This document shows, in pieces, positions 47,013 to 58,735 of a stretch of 64,000 nucleotides of DNA. The stretch lies in NCBI GenBank assembly GCA_028023455.1, contig JAQFVV010000504.1, positions 1 through 64,000 of the forward strand, read 5' to 3'. Each line of letters opens with the position of its first letter. Position 1 is the stretch's first letter. Source of the DNA: Epiperipatus broadwayi (taxonomy: Eukaryota; Onychophora; Udeonychophora; Euonychophora; Peripatidae). The notes below the pieces were generated by a model. It saw nothing but the letters and a program-made list of their open reading frames with translations. It was not told where the DNA came from and ran no database searches. Both the position numbers and the translations under genes were made by a program.

Positions 47013-47800
47013 ATATCAAAATGATTTAATAGCTGAACTAAATTAATTAAATTATTAATTACAAAAAATAAATTATATAATATCTTTCAAGTATGTATTC
47101 AATAATATACACCAGAACTTATAAACAATATAATGCTATAAATATTAAGAAACTGAAATAAAATATGTTAAGGAGATGATAAGTAATAGCAAACAGGGCC
47201 AGCCTGATAGGTGAGGCAAAGAGACTACTGACTTTGTTGCTGAAATGGGATAACTGCAAAGTAAGATATATTTTTAAAAGTAATTGTTATTTAAATTTAG
47301 GAGTAGAAAAATACCTAAATAAAACAAAAAAGGGTTAAATATTTTAATGAAATCACATGTACAAAATCATTCAATTTGTTAAATTTTTTATTCACAATTA
47401 GAAACTAAGTGTCGGGAGATGTAAACAAAAGAAATGAATTCTGTTTTTTTATCTTAACTATTTCTCAGTTATTCTCAATACGCAAAAATTTAGAAGTGAT
47501 AAATGAAGGAAATTCCTGAATGTTGTTAAAAGATAAGATTAAAAAATGTTATTGAAGCTTTATAATTATTTAATTAACTTTGCACAGCCTGGAGAAAGGA
47601 AAATCATCTGGGAATGGGATTAAATAAAAAACAAACTTAACTGTTGATTTATTTTGCTTTGTTTAATTAAAAAACAGAAAAATAAAAGTGAGAATTTTCT
47701 GCAATTTTTATTCTTATCTTTTATGAATTTAATATGTTGCAAGAGTTTGTATTTGACAATCCATTGAAAGAGAAAATCTAAATAATTGAATAATTATGTG
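47013..47800. other. Intergenic AT-rich sequence
   Basis: No recognisable gene or repeat. The short frame at 46770-47012 starts within the hairpin and is probably chance. Confidence 0.5.
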
Positions 47801-47819
47801 ATGATGTACTAAAAGTTTT

Positions 47820-47916
47820 ATCATATGTCATAGCATCGGCCGGGAAGCGAACCCGCTAACCCAGGACAACTGCTTGTAAGACAGCTGTGCTGACCACTCG
47901 ATCACCAACGCTTGAC
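47820..47916 (-). mobile_element. tRNA-derived retroposon, copy 1, with 16-bp target duplication
   Basis: Read on the minus strand it contains GCGTTGG and CCGATGC (a 7-bp acceptor-like stem allowing G-T pairs), TGATCGAGTGG (A box) and GCTGT-CTTACAA-GCAGT (anticodon arm with TAC in the anticodon position). It also has GGTTCGCTTCC (B box, with C in place of the invariant A58). A short tail TATGACATATG follows. ATGTACTAAAAGTTTT flanks it at 47804-47819 and 47917-47932. A 7-nt TAGCGGG-type insertion before the T arm enlarges the variable region. It is a retroposed copy, not a working tRNA gene. Confidence 0.88.
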
Positions 47917-48130
47917 ATGTACTAAAAGTTTTTATATGTAAAATGACTTTAAATACAAATTTCCAAATTATTGTGTCCTAAAAAATTTTAACATTGTAAC
48001 AGCAAACATAATTTTTCTAAACTGAAGATTCTTAAAAATTTACAAATATTAATTAAGAGATCTAGTAATAATTTCTACAGAAAAGATCATATCTAAACAA
48101 GTTATTCCCTATAACTAAAACCCTAAAAGT

Positions 48131-48192
48131 TGTCCCGGGTTAGCGGGTTCGTTTCCTGGCTGATGCTATGACACATGAGAAAAAAAAAAAGA
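48131..48192 (+). mobile_element. tRNA-derived retroposon, copy 3, 5'-truncated
   Basis: Contains only the T-arm half (CGGGTTCGTTTCCTGG), then GATGCTATGACACATGAG and an A-run of about 11. The same TTAGCGGG variable-region insertion is present as in copy 1. Truncation at the 5' side with an A tail at the 3' side is the expected outcome of incomplete reverse transcription. Confidence 0.8.
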
Positions 48193-48343
48193 TTTAATAT
48201 ATTATAATTTTTTTAAATTATATTTTAATTTATTTTGTTTCATTTTCCTGCATTTTCTTAGTTTTAAATATTTTTAATAAATATATTTATTTTTATTCAA
48301 TATATTTATTGTTGTTGTTACTACACTGCCATTCCTACTGCAA

Positions 48344-48358
48344 TTGCTACTGCTACTG

Positions 48359-48424
<66 letters not shown>

Positions 48425-48442
48425 TTATTATTATTATTATTT
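48344..48442 (+). repeat. (CTA)n/(ATT)n trinucleotide microsatellite
   Basis: TGC-ACT units pass into about 20 ACT units and then ATT units. The polyserine frame on the minus strand is an artefact. Confidence 0.97.
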
Positions 48443-49149
48443 ATTGCTGTGTGCAATAGTCTATTCTATTTAAGTAAAAAAAATCAATTGTAAGAACTGT
48501 TCATTGCAAGACAAAGACCTCTCCAACTTCCCCACAGAGAAACTTTGAAGAAGAAGATAGTACTAATTAAGCATGTCAAATGTTAAACAGTGGTATTTGA
48601 GTGGATTTTCATTTCTGTTTTTTATCTAGCTAAGAATTCTCAGATACCCACTTACCAACCAATATCAGATGGTTAGCTAGATTGGTTACATACCACTTAC
48701 TTAAGAAAAAAGTGCAAAATTCTTGAAAAATTTTTTGATTTGATTTGAACCTCAGATTTTAACTATGGTAGGTGGGTATGGCACAAGACTTCTAAATAAT
48801 TTTAAAAGACGTAATTTTTAAAACTTGTTTCAAATGCTAAAATTCATCAGTTCCACTCTGATCAATGATCAATGCATTGCTTTATTTATTATTGACACCT
48901 TTATGACATAAGGATCTCATTAATGTTTATGAACCATAGTTTTAAAATTGAGATGCAAAATAAATTGTATTAAAAAAATAGCATATGTACTATTGACAAA
49001 TAATACCCTATTGTCTTGTAAACTGTTTATCTTTAGAAAAATACCTAAACATATGCACATGTCTAGAAATGGCAATGTCAGTAATTTTAAAACTAGAAGT
49101 AATCCCTGAATATGTTGTAACATTTTATAATATCAAGGGAGAGTCAGGG

Positions 49150-49175
49150 TTTTTTTTTTTGGGGGGGGGGGGGGG
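49150..49175 (+). repeat. Poly-T followed by poly-G
   Basis: Eleven T residues immediately followed by fifteen G residues. The G-run could form a G-quadruplex; assembly length errors are likely here. Confidence 0.95.
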
Positions 49176-49529
49176 TCCACTCTAAGTAAGTATTTCAGCA
49201 TTTAATTTAAAAGAAAATATTTTAGAGAATTAGAAAAAAAAATTCATTAAAGTTGTTGCTTTTTTATTTTTAATTAATTAAAATTTTGGATAAATTGTAT
49301 AAAACAATTAATTATTTATCAGGAGTCATTCCTAAACAAGTAGGGCTATCCTAATTATAGATATATAAAAACCCAGATAAACAATAAAAAAAATTACAAA
49401 TAACTTTCATAATACCTATACCAAAAGCAACCCATGAGACACAAATACACCTACATAGATTGGTTCATTAGTTCATTTATTTGATATCCTGTCATACTGA
49501 CTTTTAATCTCTTCTATAGCAAACTTTTT

Positions 49530-49618
49530 TTTTCATGTGTTAAAGCATGGGCCAGGAAGCGAACCTGGTACAACTGCTTGTAAGACAGCTGTGCTGACCA
49601 CTCGACCACAACTTTTTT
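49530..49618 (-). mobile_element. tRNA-derived retroposon, copy 2
   Basis: Minus-strand order is GTGGTCGAGTGGTCAGCA (A box), GCTGTCTTACAAGCAGT (anticodon arm, TAC), then CCAGGTTCGCTTCCTGG (T arm with a perfect 5-bp stem). It ends CATGCTTTAACACATG and an A-run. The variable region is short here (TGTA), so this copy represents the simpler ancestral tRNA-like form. An AACTTTTTTTTT stretch on both sides may be the target duplication, merged with the tail. Confidence 0.85.
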
Positions 49619-49619
49619 T

Positions 49620-50125
49620 TCTAAAAATTTACATTTTGTCTAATTGTAATTGCATTCTACCTTCAGCCTTATCTTTCCAGTGAAAGTAATCAATACTGCA
49701 CATTTTTAAAAACATGTTGTTGATAAAACTTTTCATAGAAATCAGATCTTCTTATTTACCAACCTCAAATTCACCATAAAATATATTTTTAGAAAGTTTA
49801 TTACTTTTCATTTGCTTCACATAGTCTTACAATTCCAGATTCAATATGAATATATTCAACTAGTTTTAAAACATAGATTAATTTTCAGCTTTTGATCATC
49901 ACATTTCATAATAATTTTTATTCTATTACAGTTCTGCCACCTATTTCCAGATTGAATAATTAGTAGATCCATTTCTGGTAGTGCTTATCTGATACTAGAT
50001 TATTCATATTTCCAGATATATTCCGGCTTTATATGAGTGGTCAATGAGAAGTTTAGAACCTAAATCTGATGTACCTAAATATTTAAGAACTAACAAACTT
50101 TTTATCCAGCAATCAGATGATAGAC
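49620..50125. other. Unassigned sequence with partial match near 36.3 kb
   Basis: The words GTGAAAGTAATCAATA and surrounding bases near 49680 resemble 36300-36320, so an old interspersed repeat may be present at both. No frame is recognised. Confidence 0.3.
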
Positions 50126-50129
50126 TGAC

Positions 50130-50558
50130 ACTGATAAAGGCCATAAGCCAGAAATTACTTTGGAATAAAGAGAGATTTAATCAACATTCTTCAAGTTTGC
50201 AATAAGTAACAGAACTGAAGTCATTAGTTTGATATTTAAAGCTGGGAATATGTGATGTTTTATGGCTTCATGATATTTTCCTTTACACACAGTCTAAACT
50301 CTCCATACAGTAGTGCCATTCAGTGCAAGCCAAAGTTAATGGATGCAAAAAGGTTTGTTCATAAAATCCCTATCAAGTGCCTATTCTTCCAATATCCCCA
50401 GACTAGTTTCTAGCTTGTGGCTTTCATCAGTGAGGAGCCTTAGATATCAGGGCACTGCATCTAGATCCTAGGATCTAATGCAACTCTCCAGATACTGTAT
50501 GGAGACGTTAGCCTCTGTATAAATAGCTTGTGTGAGCATAAGAAATGGTGATTGTGTG
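50130..50558 (+). mobile_element. Family A fragments, including one with flanking duplication
   Basis: A small inverse piece, GATAAAGGCCATAAGCCAG, lies at 50135-50160. A larger copy runs from about 50285 (CTAAACTCTCCATACAGTAG) through GGCTTTCATCAGTGAGGAGC and ATCTAGATCCTAGGATC to the inverse end module GAGCATAAGAAATGGTGATT. GATATTTTCCTTTA near 50269 and GATATTTTTCTTTA near 50556 may be its target duplication. Confidence 0.7.
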
Positions 50559-51344
50559 ATATTTTTCTTTATTTATAATTATTATGAAGCATAATTAAAC
50601 AAAACTGTTATAATGCTTTTGTTTTATATCAATTCGAAACCCTTCCATAAATAAATTTGGCAAAGTGGTGTCTACATACATTAATTTAGTTGCATCAATA
50701 AAACACCATTACTTGTTAAATAGAATGGTAGCACATTGGAAGTGGCAATGCACTTCAACATACAAATCCACTTTTTAAATGCTATCAAGGTATGCATTCA
50801 ATCCAAAAAGTTTCTGCATTCTTTTACTGCATTCTTGACTGCTTAAGCAATTTTTTTTTTCAAATAGTAATTACTTAAGCAAATTCTTTTCAGGTTGCAT
50901 TCAAAACATTTTGGACATTCCAAGATAATATTGTGAATTGCCATAAATAGTTTAAATATTTTCATACAGTAAAGCTAAAAGCAAATAAGGTTTTGTTTTT
51001 ATTCTATTTAAATTAAAAATCCACTATCACTTTAGGTTTTATTTAGATGTTTGCTTCATAAAGTAACCTCCAAAATCACAAATTGGAGCTAGTGCTAAAA
51101 TCTGTTAAACATCAGTTTTCATTTTAAATGCCTTAGATTTTCCAAATCAGTAAACTCTTTTTCTTTCGTCATGTAGAAATTGTATAATATAAATAAATTT
51201 CAATGGACAACCAGATATTTTCAAGCATTATCACAAATCTTTCCAGATAACTGAGTTAAATATTTTGAACAAACAGCTATAAATCTCTCACATAATATGA
51301 GTTAGAAAAAAAGGTGAAGAGATAATTGATTTAAAAAGTGAACA

Positions 51345-52060
51345 TATCATCATCATCTTCAACCATTATCAATCCACTGTAGGATGAAGGTCTCTCTAAG
51401 TTCAACCATCTCCAATCTTTAGCTTCTCTTCTCCATAGCACCCCTGCACACTTCCTTATTTCATCCATCAATCTCACACGTGGTCTCTTTCTGGGTCTTT
51501 TACAATCTCTTGAAATCTAGTTTAAGATTTCAATTGTCCATCTACTATTATCTCTTCTAGCAATATGTCTAGCCCAACTCCATTACAATCTGTTAATTTT
51601 TTCAATGAGGTCAGTAACACCTGTTTGTTCTCTTACCCGTACCTTGCATTTTCGATCTCTTCTTGTTACTCCCAAATGCATCTCTCCATATTTCTCTGAG
51701 TTGTCTGAAGTCTCTGTATTGCTCTTCTATTAAGTGTCCAAGTCTCAGATCCATAAGTAAGAACTGGTAAAACACATTTGTTAAAAACCTTTTTCAAACA
51801 CATAGACATATTTCCTTTTAGTATCAAGTTATTTCTACCAAAAGCACTCCAACCAAGTTTAATTCTATGATTAATTTCCTCCACTATGTTTCCATCTATA
51901 TTAATAATCTGACCAAGGTATTTGTAACTGTTAACTTCTTCTAATTTATCATAATCAATCTTTATTTTTATATTTTGAGCAAATCGATTAAACATTATTT
52001 TAATCTTTTTAACATTTATCTTTAGTCATACTTTCATCTGATAACTTCTGCAACATATAT
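51345..52060 (-). pseudogene. RTE-like LINE 3' end, best-preserved fragment
   Basis: On the minus strand the frame 51995-51666 gives SYKYLGQIINIDGN, EINHRIKLGWSAFGR and LPVLTYGSETWTL, hallmark segments downstream of the RT domain in RTE-type elements. The frame shifts after about 51666 but continues with an ARHIARRDN-like stretch near 51555 and KRPRKRPRVRL-type residues near 51480. The 3' end at 51349-51358 consists of tandem GAT units, as in other RTE elements. It is the reference for the fragments at 41.2, 42.1 and 43.3 kb. Confidence 0.85.
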
Positions 52061-52689
52061 TCTACGATAAATGCACACTTATTGGAAATACAAGTGGAGT
52101 AGAATTCATTATATATAAAAAGTTGGAAGGACAGCATTGTAGAGATTGATGATCACAGATAAAAAAAGAGATAGTTATTCCTATAAAAAACATTAAATAA
52201 ATTCAAATTGTTTTGAAAACTATGGTTTAGTTTAGAATGAGCATTAAGTACTGTGTCAACATTGACAGCATTTCTTCTGAATAATCTATTATCCATTTGA
52301 TTCCAGACTGCTTGAAGTCATATTCATTATGGTTGACAATAGAGTCAATCTCCCTTATTGTTGATTTTCCTCAAACTTAAATCTTTAGAATATTATATAT
52401 ACATCTTTGGAATGAATTAGAACACAACACGCTTTAATCAAATAGAACAATTCCAATTTTATCATACCTACTTAATTGTTTAAGTCTCCTGATCAATAAT
52501 TTACTTGCTTGTTTTCTTTGCTGACAATAAGAATTTGCAAAAGCTTTCTCCATCACAATCCAACTTTTCCCTTTCACTATTAAGGATTTACACCCACAGA
52601 GTCTCTGAAAAGAAATTGAATATGATTTTTCCTTTCTTTATATTTAAAAATTTTTTCAATGTATTTTTTTCAACTTTGCTTAATATTAG

Positions 52690-53520
52690 GCTATGGGAAT
52701 TCTCTTAACTATTATTGTAAGTAAATAATGATTCAAGAAGATAAAAATTGTTGACCACTTCTACGTCTTAATTATCAATTTTGAAACAATTGTTAGTTTT
52801 GTCAACATAATCATTTGCCTTCTTTATGTTCATTGAAAATCCTATCATTTTTAATCTTTCCTAATATTTGATATCTTCTGTATTTTTAGATATAAGAAAT
52901 GATATCATCTGAATAACTAAGGTTGTTAGTGCTTCTGAATAATCTTTAATCCATTCTGCCTATATCTATTTTAGCTTTCCTCATTACCTGTTTTAAGATA
53001 TATGTTGATTAAATAGAGTGGTAAAAGCTGTATTTAACTTCTTTGCTAATTTTTCACTGCAGCCTGATTTCATTGCAGCTCCTATCAGCTTTCTCTTAAG
53101 AACAGTGAAATATTTTAATTACTCCTAATCTTCTAAGAACATTCACTAATTTAGCACAATCAACTATATGAAAGATCTTGTAATCAATAAAACACATATA
53201 GACTTTTGTTGACATTTCCTAGCCTTTTCTATTAAGAAATGTTCATAAGCAATAAAGTTCTCTTTCAATATAATCCTCTAACTTTGAATTGAATATTTTT
53301 TCAGCATAAGAAATACGGTAGGATAGTTTTCATACTCTGTAAATACTCTTCTTTTGTATAAAAATAAAAAAAGTAATTCTATACAATTTACATTATTAAG
53401 TATATTTCCACATTAACTGTCTTACTTTGAGGAGTAATTATTTTGATTTGTCTTCAGTTTTTCAAAATTTCTAATGCAATGGTATAATTCCAGTAGTCCT
53501 CTATCTCTTCTCCCCTATTT
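52690..53520 (-). pseudogene. LINE reverse transcriptase domain, heavily decayed
   Basis: Minus-strand frames contain CVLLIDYKIFHIVDCAKLVN near 53200-53150, which parallels the CFIDYxKAFDxVDHxKLW block of endonuclease LINE RTs. They also contain NNLSYSDDII near 52920-52880, in which YSDD replaces the catalytic YADD. Segments between them show the VLRRLGV and MRKAKID blocks. Many stops are present. The order agrees with an RTE/BovB-like RT. Confidence 0.7.
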
Positions 53521-53644
53521 TTTTATTTTTTTTTGAGAATAATCCCAAGGCTAAATGGATTTCATCATCCATTAAAATAACTTTGAAAATAAATTAGAAA
53601 GAATATCGGACTGATTAGTTAAAGCAGTTACTTTGAATATGAAA

Positions 53645-54317
53645 GGAACATCACATGACCACCTCCTCTTATGCTTGTGTATATCTGTTGTTAAAACAGG
53701 CAAAACTCACTATATATATTGTCACACACAGCAAGCTAGAGTAATCAATGGATGCCAAAAGGCTTGTGCATAAAATCCCCATCTAGTGCCTACTCATCCA
53801 ATCTCCAGACTAGATTCTGGCTTATGGCCTTGGTCAGTGAGGAGCCTTGGATCTGAGAGCACTGCATCTAGATCTTAGGATCTAATGCAACCCTCCAGCA
53901 ACCATCTTTTATCACCATTTAATTACAAAACTATGAGTCTTAAGCTAAAAACACCTTAATGTTTTCAATCCAAGTCCATTAGCTTATATAGTCATACAGG
54001 TCTGAACCCAGTTCAGTACCCATACATTTTGGTGTCTTTGGTTCTTTAATAACCGTAGCCATCACTCTCCTATTAGGCAGGATTGGTTTTAAGCCAATAA
54101 ACATCACATGACCACCTCCTCTTATGCTTGTGTATGACTGTTGTTAAAACAGGCAAAACTCACTATATATATTGCCACACACAGCAAGCTAGAGTAATTG
54201 GATGAGTAGGCACTAGATGGGGATTTTATGCACAAGCCTTCTGGCATCCATTGATTACTATAGCTTGCTGTGTGTGGCAATATATACATATATATATAGT
54301 GAGTTTTTGCCTGTTTT
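53645..54317 (+). mobile_element. Composite family A element with repeated module
   Basis: AATATGAAA flanks the block at 53636-53644 and 54318-54326. Inside, AACATCACATGACCACCTCC and the following 100 bp occur twice as direct repeats (from 53647 and from about 54098). The first copy continues through the full family body with GGATCTAATGCAACCC and the TCAGTACCCATACATTTT region. The second ends in a foldback AGTAATTGGATGAGTAGG ... TTGATTACT. The arrangement looks like an element-internal or template-switched composite inserted once. Confidence 0.8.
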
Positions 54318-54329
54318 AATATGAAAAGA

Positions 54330-55180
54330 AATTAAATGTGGATAGTCACCTTAACAAATATATCATAATTTGTAATTTATACATGAATTATATATATAAA
54401 TTAATGTAATTTCAACAGCGTAAGCCAATCTGAAATCATTATAATTAACAGTGGGAAAAGCTGAGCCTAACATTGAACTAACTCTGAATATTAAACCAAT
54501 CTTCAATTAATAGATATAAATATAAAATTATTGTTTAAATAACAAAACATGTGTTGTGTTGAATCTGAAAATGTATAAGACAACAGCAGAGAAAGAGAGC
54601 TGTTGTTTAGAGTAAGATTAGACAACTTAAAAACAAAAAAATAAAATTACAAAAGTGATTTAGATCAGCTTAGATTAAAAAAATGTAAATTACCAATTGT
54701 AATATCTTTCAAAAGTGACGATTGATGTATATAAATTGCACCACTTTCTGAAGACAAGTTTGGTCAGTAACAAACTACAATTTCATGCTATAACATTAAA
54801 TCATCATTAGTGGTAATATGCCTATGCCACTGTTAGGTTCCATTTTACAATTACAATTTCAATGTTAGATTTGCACTAAATAAGTAATCATTGGTTAGTT
54901 AGGATATTATATGACATTCGATCATGTAAGAAGCAGCTTGAACAACAAATCCATTCAATAATAACAATAAATCAAATGACTTTTTTATTCTAGGCATGAT
55001 ATGAAAATTCATATTAAGTTTCAATACCAGAAATGACAAAGCTAAACTTTGATCCATGAAAGTTAAGCTCTAAAATCTGCCACTCTACAACTGCTCTATA
55101 TCTCACTGAGCGTTTTATTCAATAACAAGTTTTAATAAACTCTTAACATCATTAAATGATTCATAGAAGAGGAAATTTGA
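54330..55180. other. Intergenic sequence
   Basis: No recognised gene or repeat. Confidence 0.5.
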
Positions 55181-55185
55181 TTAAA

Positions 55186-55610
55186 CATCACATAACTACT
55201 TTTTCTTATGCTCAAATAAGCCGTTAAAACAGTAATATGATGTGATGTTCTGTAGCTTCTTCTTAAACGAAGTCAATAATCTCTCAGCAATTATGCCCAG
55301 AGAAACCTGTTAGCTACTTAATTTTACATTCACACTCCCCAGTCTAAGTTTTCCTATATTCTGCTCCATACCACTTCCACGACATAATCTTTGTCAACTC
55401 TATAGCCTTTATATCTAAATCCAGCTTATCTTTTTCCAAACCCATCATAAAAAACAACAATCCACTTTCTGTATAATTACAAAATTTCCGCACAATATCA
55501 AGCTCTAGTAACCAATGGTGCTAGAAGGTTGTGCATTTTAATCCCAATTCAGCACCTTCTCAGCCAATATCTCATCCAGACTAGTTTTTAGCTTTTGGCT
55601 TTGTAGTGTC
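55186..55610 (-). mobile_element. LINE 3' end plus family A fragment
   Basis: Minus-strand LINE C-terminal codons lie at about 55330-55480. They are followed by the 3' noncoding words ATAATTGCTGAGAGATTATTG, TTTAAGAAGAAGCTACAG and ATCACATCATATT. The adjoining CATCACATAACTACTT...GTTAAAACAG module is shared with family A. To the right (55490-55610) is a decayed family-A body with ACTAGTTTTTAGCTTTTGGC. The layout repeats that at 56310-57060. Confidence 0.7.
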
Positions 55611-55614
55611 CTGA

Positions 55615-56300
55615 GAGTCTCTAAAGACTATAAAGAAACTATATACTTCAAAATGTATATATAATAATATTTATTTAATAACAAATAATGCTATTTATTT
55701 TCCTAGGGTGAAAACAGGTTTTTTTCACATCAGGAGTAATCCAGTTGTTATATTTATCATTTTAAATGAAATGTCTCTTGAAACGCAAATAAGCATATAT
55801 AATTTCACGTATAGAATAAATCTATTAATTAAAGTTTTCAATATTAGTGCTTATATCAGCATACACAATTTATACGTTATAAATTAACCATCTTTGTTTC
55901 TAACTTGTCTCTTGTGGTTTAGTTAAGCTTCAATTAATTACTCTTCTATGGTAATAACCTTTTCAATACACAAACAAGTAACTGTTTCTTGCTTGCCACT
56001 TTTTCATTTTAAACATTAATCAGTGCTAGAGATCTATTAGTCTATCATTGATCATTCCTTACTGCTGTTATCACTTCAATACTAACTTTAATCCAGTCTA
56101 ACCATTTTAGCTGCTTCCTCCCTCTTTTTCATTTACCGGGGATATATATATATAAGATAATTTAATCTATCATTTTGGAACGATCTCTCCAGCGAATTTC
56201 TAGAGCAATTTTCCAACTCGGGGAATGTTATTAAAGTGATGAAATCTGTGCAAATTTATAAAAATAAATAATCTTTTATTTACATTTACAGTTTTATATA
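55615..56300. other. Intergenic sequence
   Basis: No gene seen. Two or three short words recall family A but cannot be placed. Confidence 0.4.
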
Positions 56301-56309
56301 CGTGGAGAT

Positions 56310-56760
56310 TTCAGGCTTTCATCAGTGAGGAGCCTTAGATCGGGGAAAATTCATCTGGATTTTTGGATCTAATACACTCTTTCAGCATTCACCTAGCAAA
56401 TTTTTCACATAATAGCACCACTTAATATAAGCTCTAATAATCATTAGATGCTATAAGGCTGGGCGTTTTGATCCCCACCCAATATTTTTCCACCCAATAT
56501 CTCCAGACTAGTTTTTAATTTAATGCTTCCATCAGTGAGGAGTCTTGGATTTGAGAGCAATGTATGTGGATATTTGCATGTAAAGCACTCACTCAGCCCT
56601 CATCTTTTATTTTTTTCGGTTAACTACAAAACTGTTAGCCAAAATTAAAGCACAATAATGTTCTTAATCCAAGCAAAATCACACAGATCTGAATCCAATT
56701 CATTGACTATAAAATTTGTATCTTTAGTTTTTTAATAATCTAGGATTAGCAAAATACCAC
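56310..56760 (+). repeat. Decayed family A fragments
   Basis: GGCTTTCATCAGTGAGGAGC occurs near 56312 and CTTCCATCAGTGAGGAGT near 56525, each followed by GGATCTAATAC-like sequence. Two overlapping or tandem decayed copies are present. Confidence 0.65.
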
Positions 56761-56764
56761 TTAG

Positions 56765-57300
56765 CTATCATTTCTTATGCTTGAAACAGTAGCATGTGAT
56801 GTGATGCACTGTGAATTCTCCTTAAATGGAGTCAGGAATCTCTCAGCAACTATGCCCAGAAAAAGCTGTTAGCCACTTTACCTTTTCTTTCCATTCCCCA
56901 CCCTAAGCTTTCCCATAATCTGCTCCATCCCATTTTCACAACACAATCTTTGTCAATTCTACGGCTTTTATATCTAAATTCCGCTTATCTTTTCCCAAAC
57001 CCTGTATAAAAACCAATAACCCATTTTCTGTATAACCACTTTGTCCATATTCATTCTTCCATAACTTCATTATTTGTACCCTTTCTGCTTTCAAGCATTT
57101 ACATTCAATTTGACAGATGCCTATTTTCTATGCCTTCCTCACACAATTTGCAGACTAAATCACCCATATTTTTCTATTTACATGTATATTCTCTTGTTGC
57201 TAAAGATCCCATTCGAGCCTTAAACAATAAACCACTTTCCTTGCTATTATCATAAATTAACTCACCCCCCAATGTTCTGTTTACTTATATATATATATAT
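56765..57300 (-). pseudogene. C-terminal part and 3' end of the split LINE
   Basis: On the minus strand, sequence just left of 57300 reads SGLLFKARMGSLATREYT near 57225-57175 and MGDLVCKLCEEGIENRHL near 57150-57100 (a zinc-knuckle-like CxxC plus H). Further 3' lie residues equivalent to KWLYRKWVIGF and CVVKMGWSRLW. The 3' noncoding region ends with CATCACATCACATG near 56790. This is the continuation of the LINE at 60760-63240, cut by the element at 57301-60746. Confidence 0.75.
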
Positions 57301-58735
57301 TGTAACCCTACAAAGTGTGGTCAACTACATAATATCACCAAAACATCAGTGCACTGGGAATCGTAACCTCGATCACTGATCAATTCCCGCTACACATTGT
57401 CAGCTATTAAGAGCTGTATCCAAAAGCATATTATGCTATCTATTTTATGCACCAAGGACCACAACCAACATCTGGAACAACTTATCACAGACCAAACTCA
57501 TGATCTAACATAAACTTTTATGATTCAATTTGATCGCAGCTAGGGTGTACCGCGATGACCTATCATAGTAGTATGATAAAATACAGTAAACAAATTATAA
57601 GTGCAATGTTATTATGTTACAAACCTTAATTTGCGATTTTTATTGTATGAGACCCGATGGCCGACCATGTACAAGATGGCATAATTTGTAAAACTACATA
57701 CGATTATGAAATTTTAAACCATCTATATGATTTTTAATACAAATGCTAGTCCAGGTAAAGCTTTGCAATAAATAAACATAAATACTTGGGTTCTTTTTAT
57801 AGTTTACTATATCACTGAGACTCTTTTTATACTGACAAATGACAATTTAAAATGTTAAGTAAATATATTCAATCATATCGTTATTTGGTAAATCTGTTTT
57901 TAGGTTTAATAATCAATTTATATTGCATAATAGAATCAACTACGCAAAGCCAAAATGATGGAAAAGGTAAATGGGATTTTATTGTACCATACACATCATA
58001 AACTACCAAAGACTAAAAGCATCCAAATGTTTTCTCAAAATATCACTAAACTCTGATATCATGTTGACAATGGTATGTACTTCATGTATGCTCTATCCAA
58101 GGTTTATGATTTCTGATTTTAAGAATGACACATAGCAACGGCACAGTAAGTTTAATTATAAATCAACGTTTATTTACAAATTTATGAATAATAAATAATT
58201 AATTCCAATGTTATAATTAAAAAACATAAATAAACAAATAAAATAAATAAATTATAATTCCATCGACTTTCTTCACTAACATATCATAGGTACGGTTTTA
58301 AAAACCTAATCATACCTTATTTCAATTTGATATAATGAATCTTGAGCAAATTATAATAAATTCAACATCAACTCATGAAGTATTTAACGTCATTTCCAGA
58401 TTCAATAAATCCATACCGTAAAATTAGAATAATATAATAAATAATATTATATCTGTAGGATTTAGCTATAATGTAATCATTAAATAAAATGAAAATGTAA
58501 ACTTACACTCCGGTAAATAATAATCAACCGACAGTTAATTATTAGGAAGTAATTTGAATAGAATGTCCTGCTACAATTTGACGATCTAACCTATGAATTA
58601 TGCTTACAAATGGAAGAAGATGATTTAGCAGATTAACTAAATACTTTGCCCAACTTATATCTATGAAGTAAAACATATTCCTGTGGATGCGTTCATCTAC
58701 ACATAGGAATTAAATAATACTAAACGCTTTGTGGA

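Noticed and set aside
47820-47916. Functional tRNA-Val gene
   Set aside because: The enlarged variable region, the T-stem mismatch, C in place of A58, a 16-bp target duplication and sister copies with A tails indicate a retroposed copy.
48274-48456. Polyserine ORF on the minus strand
   Set aside because: It is the CTA/ATT trinucleotide repeat read in one frame.
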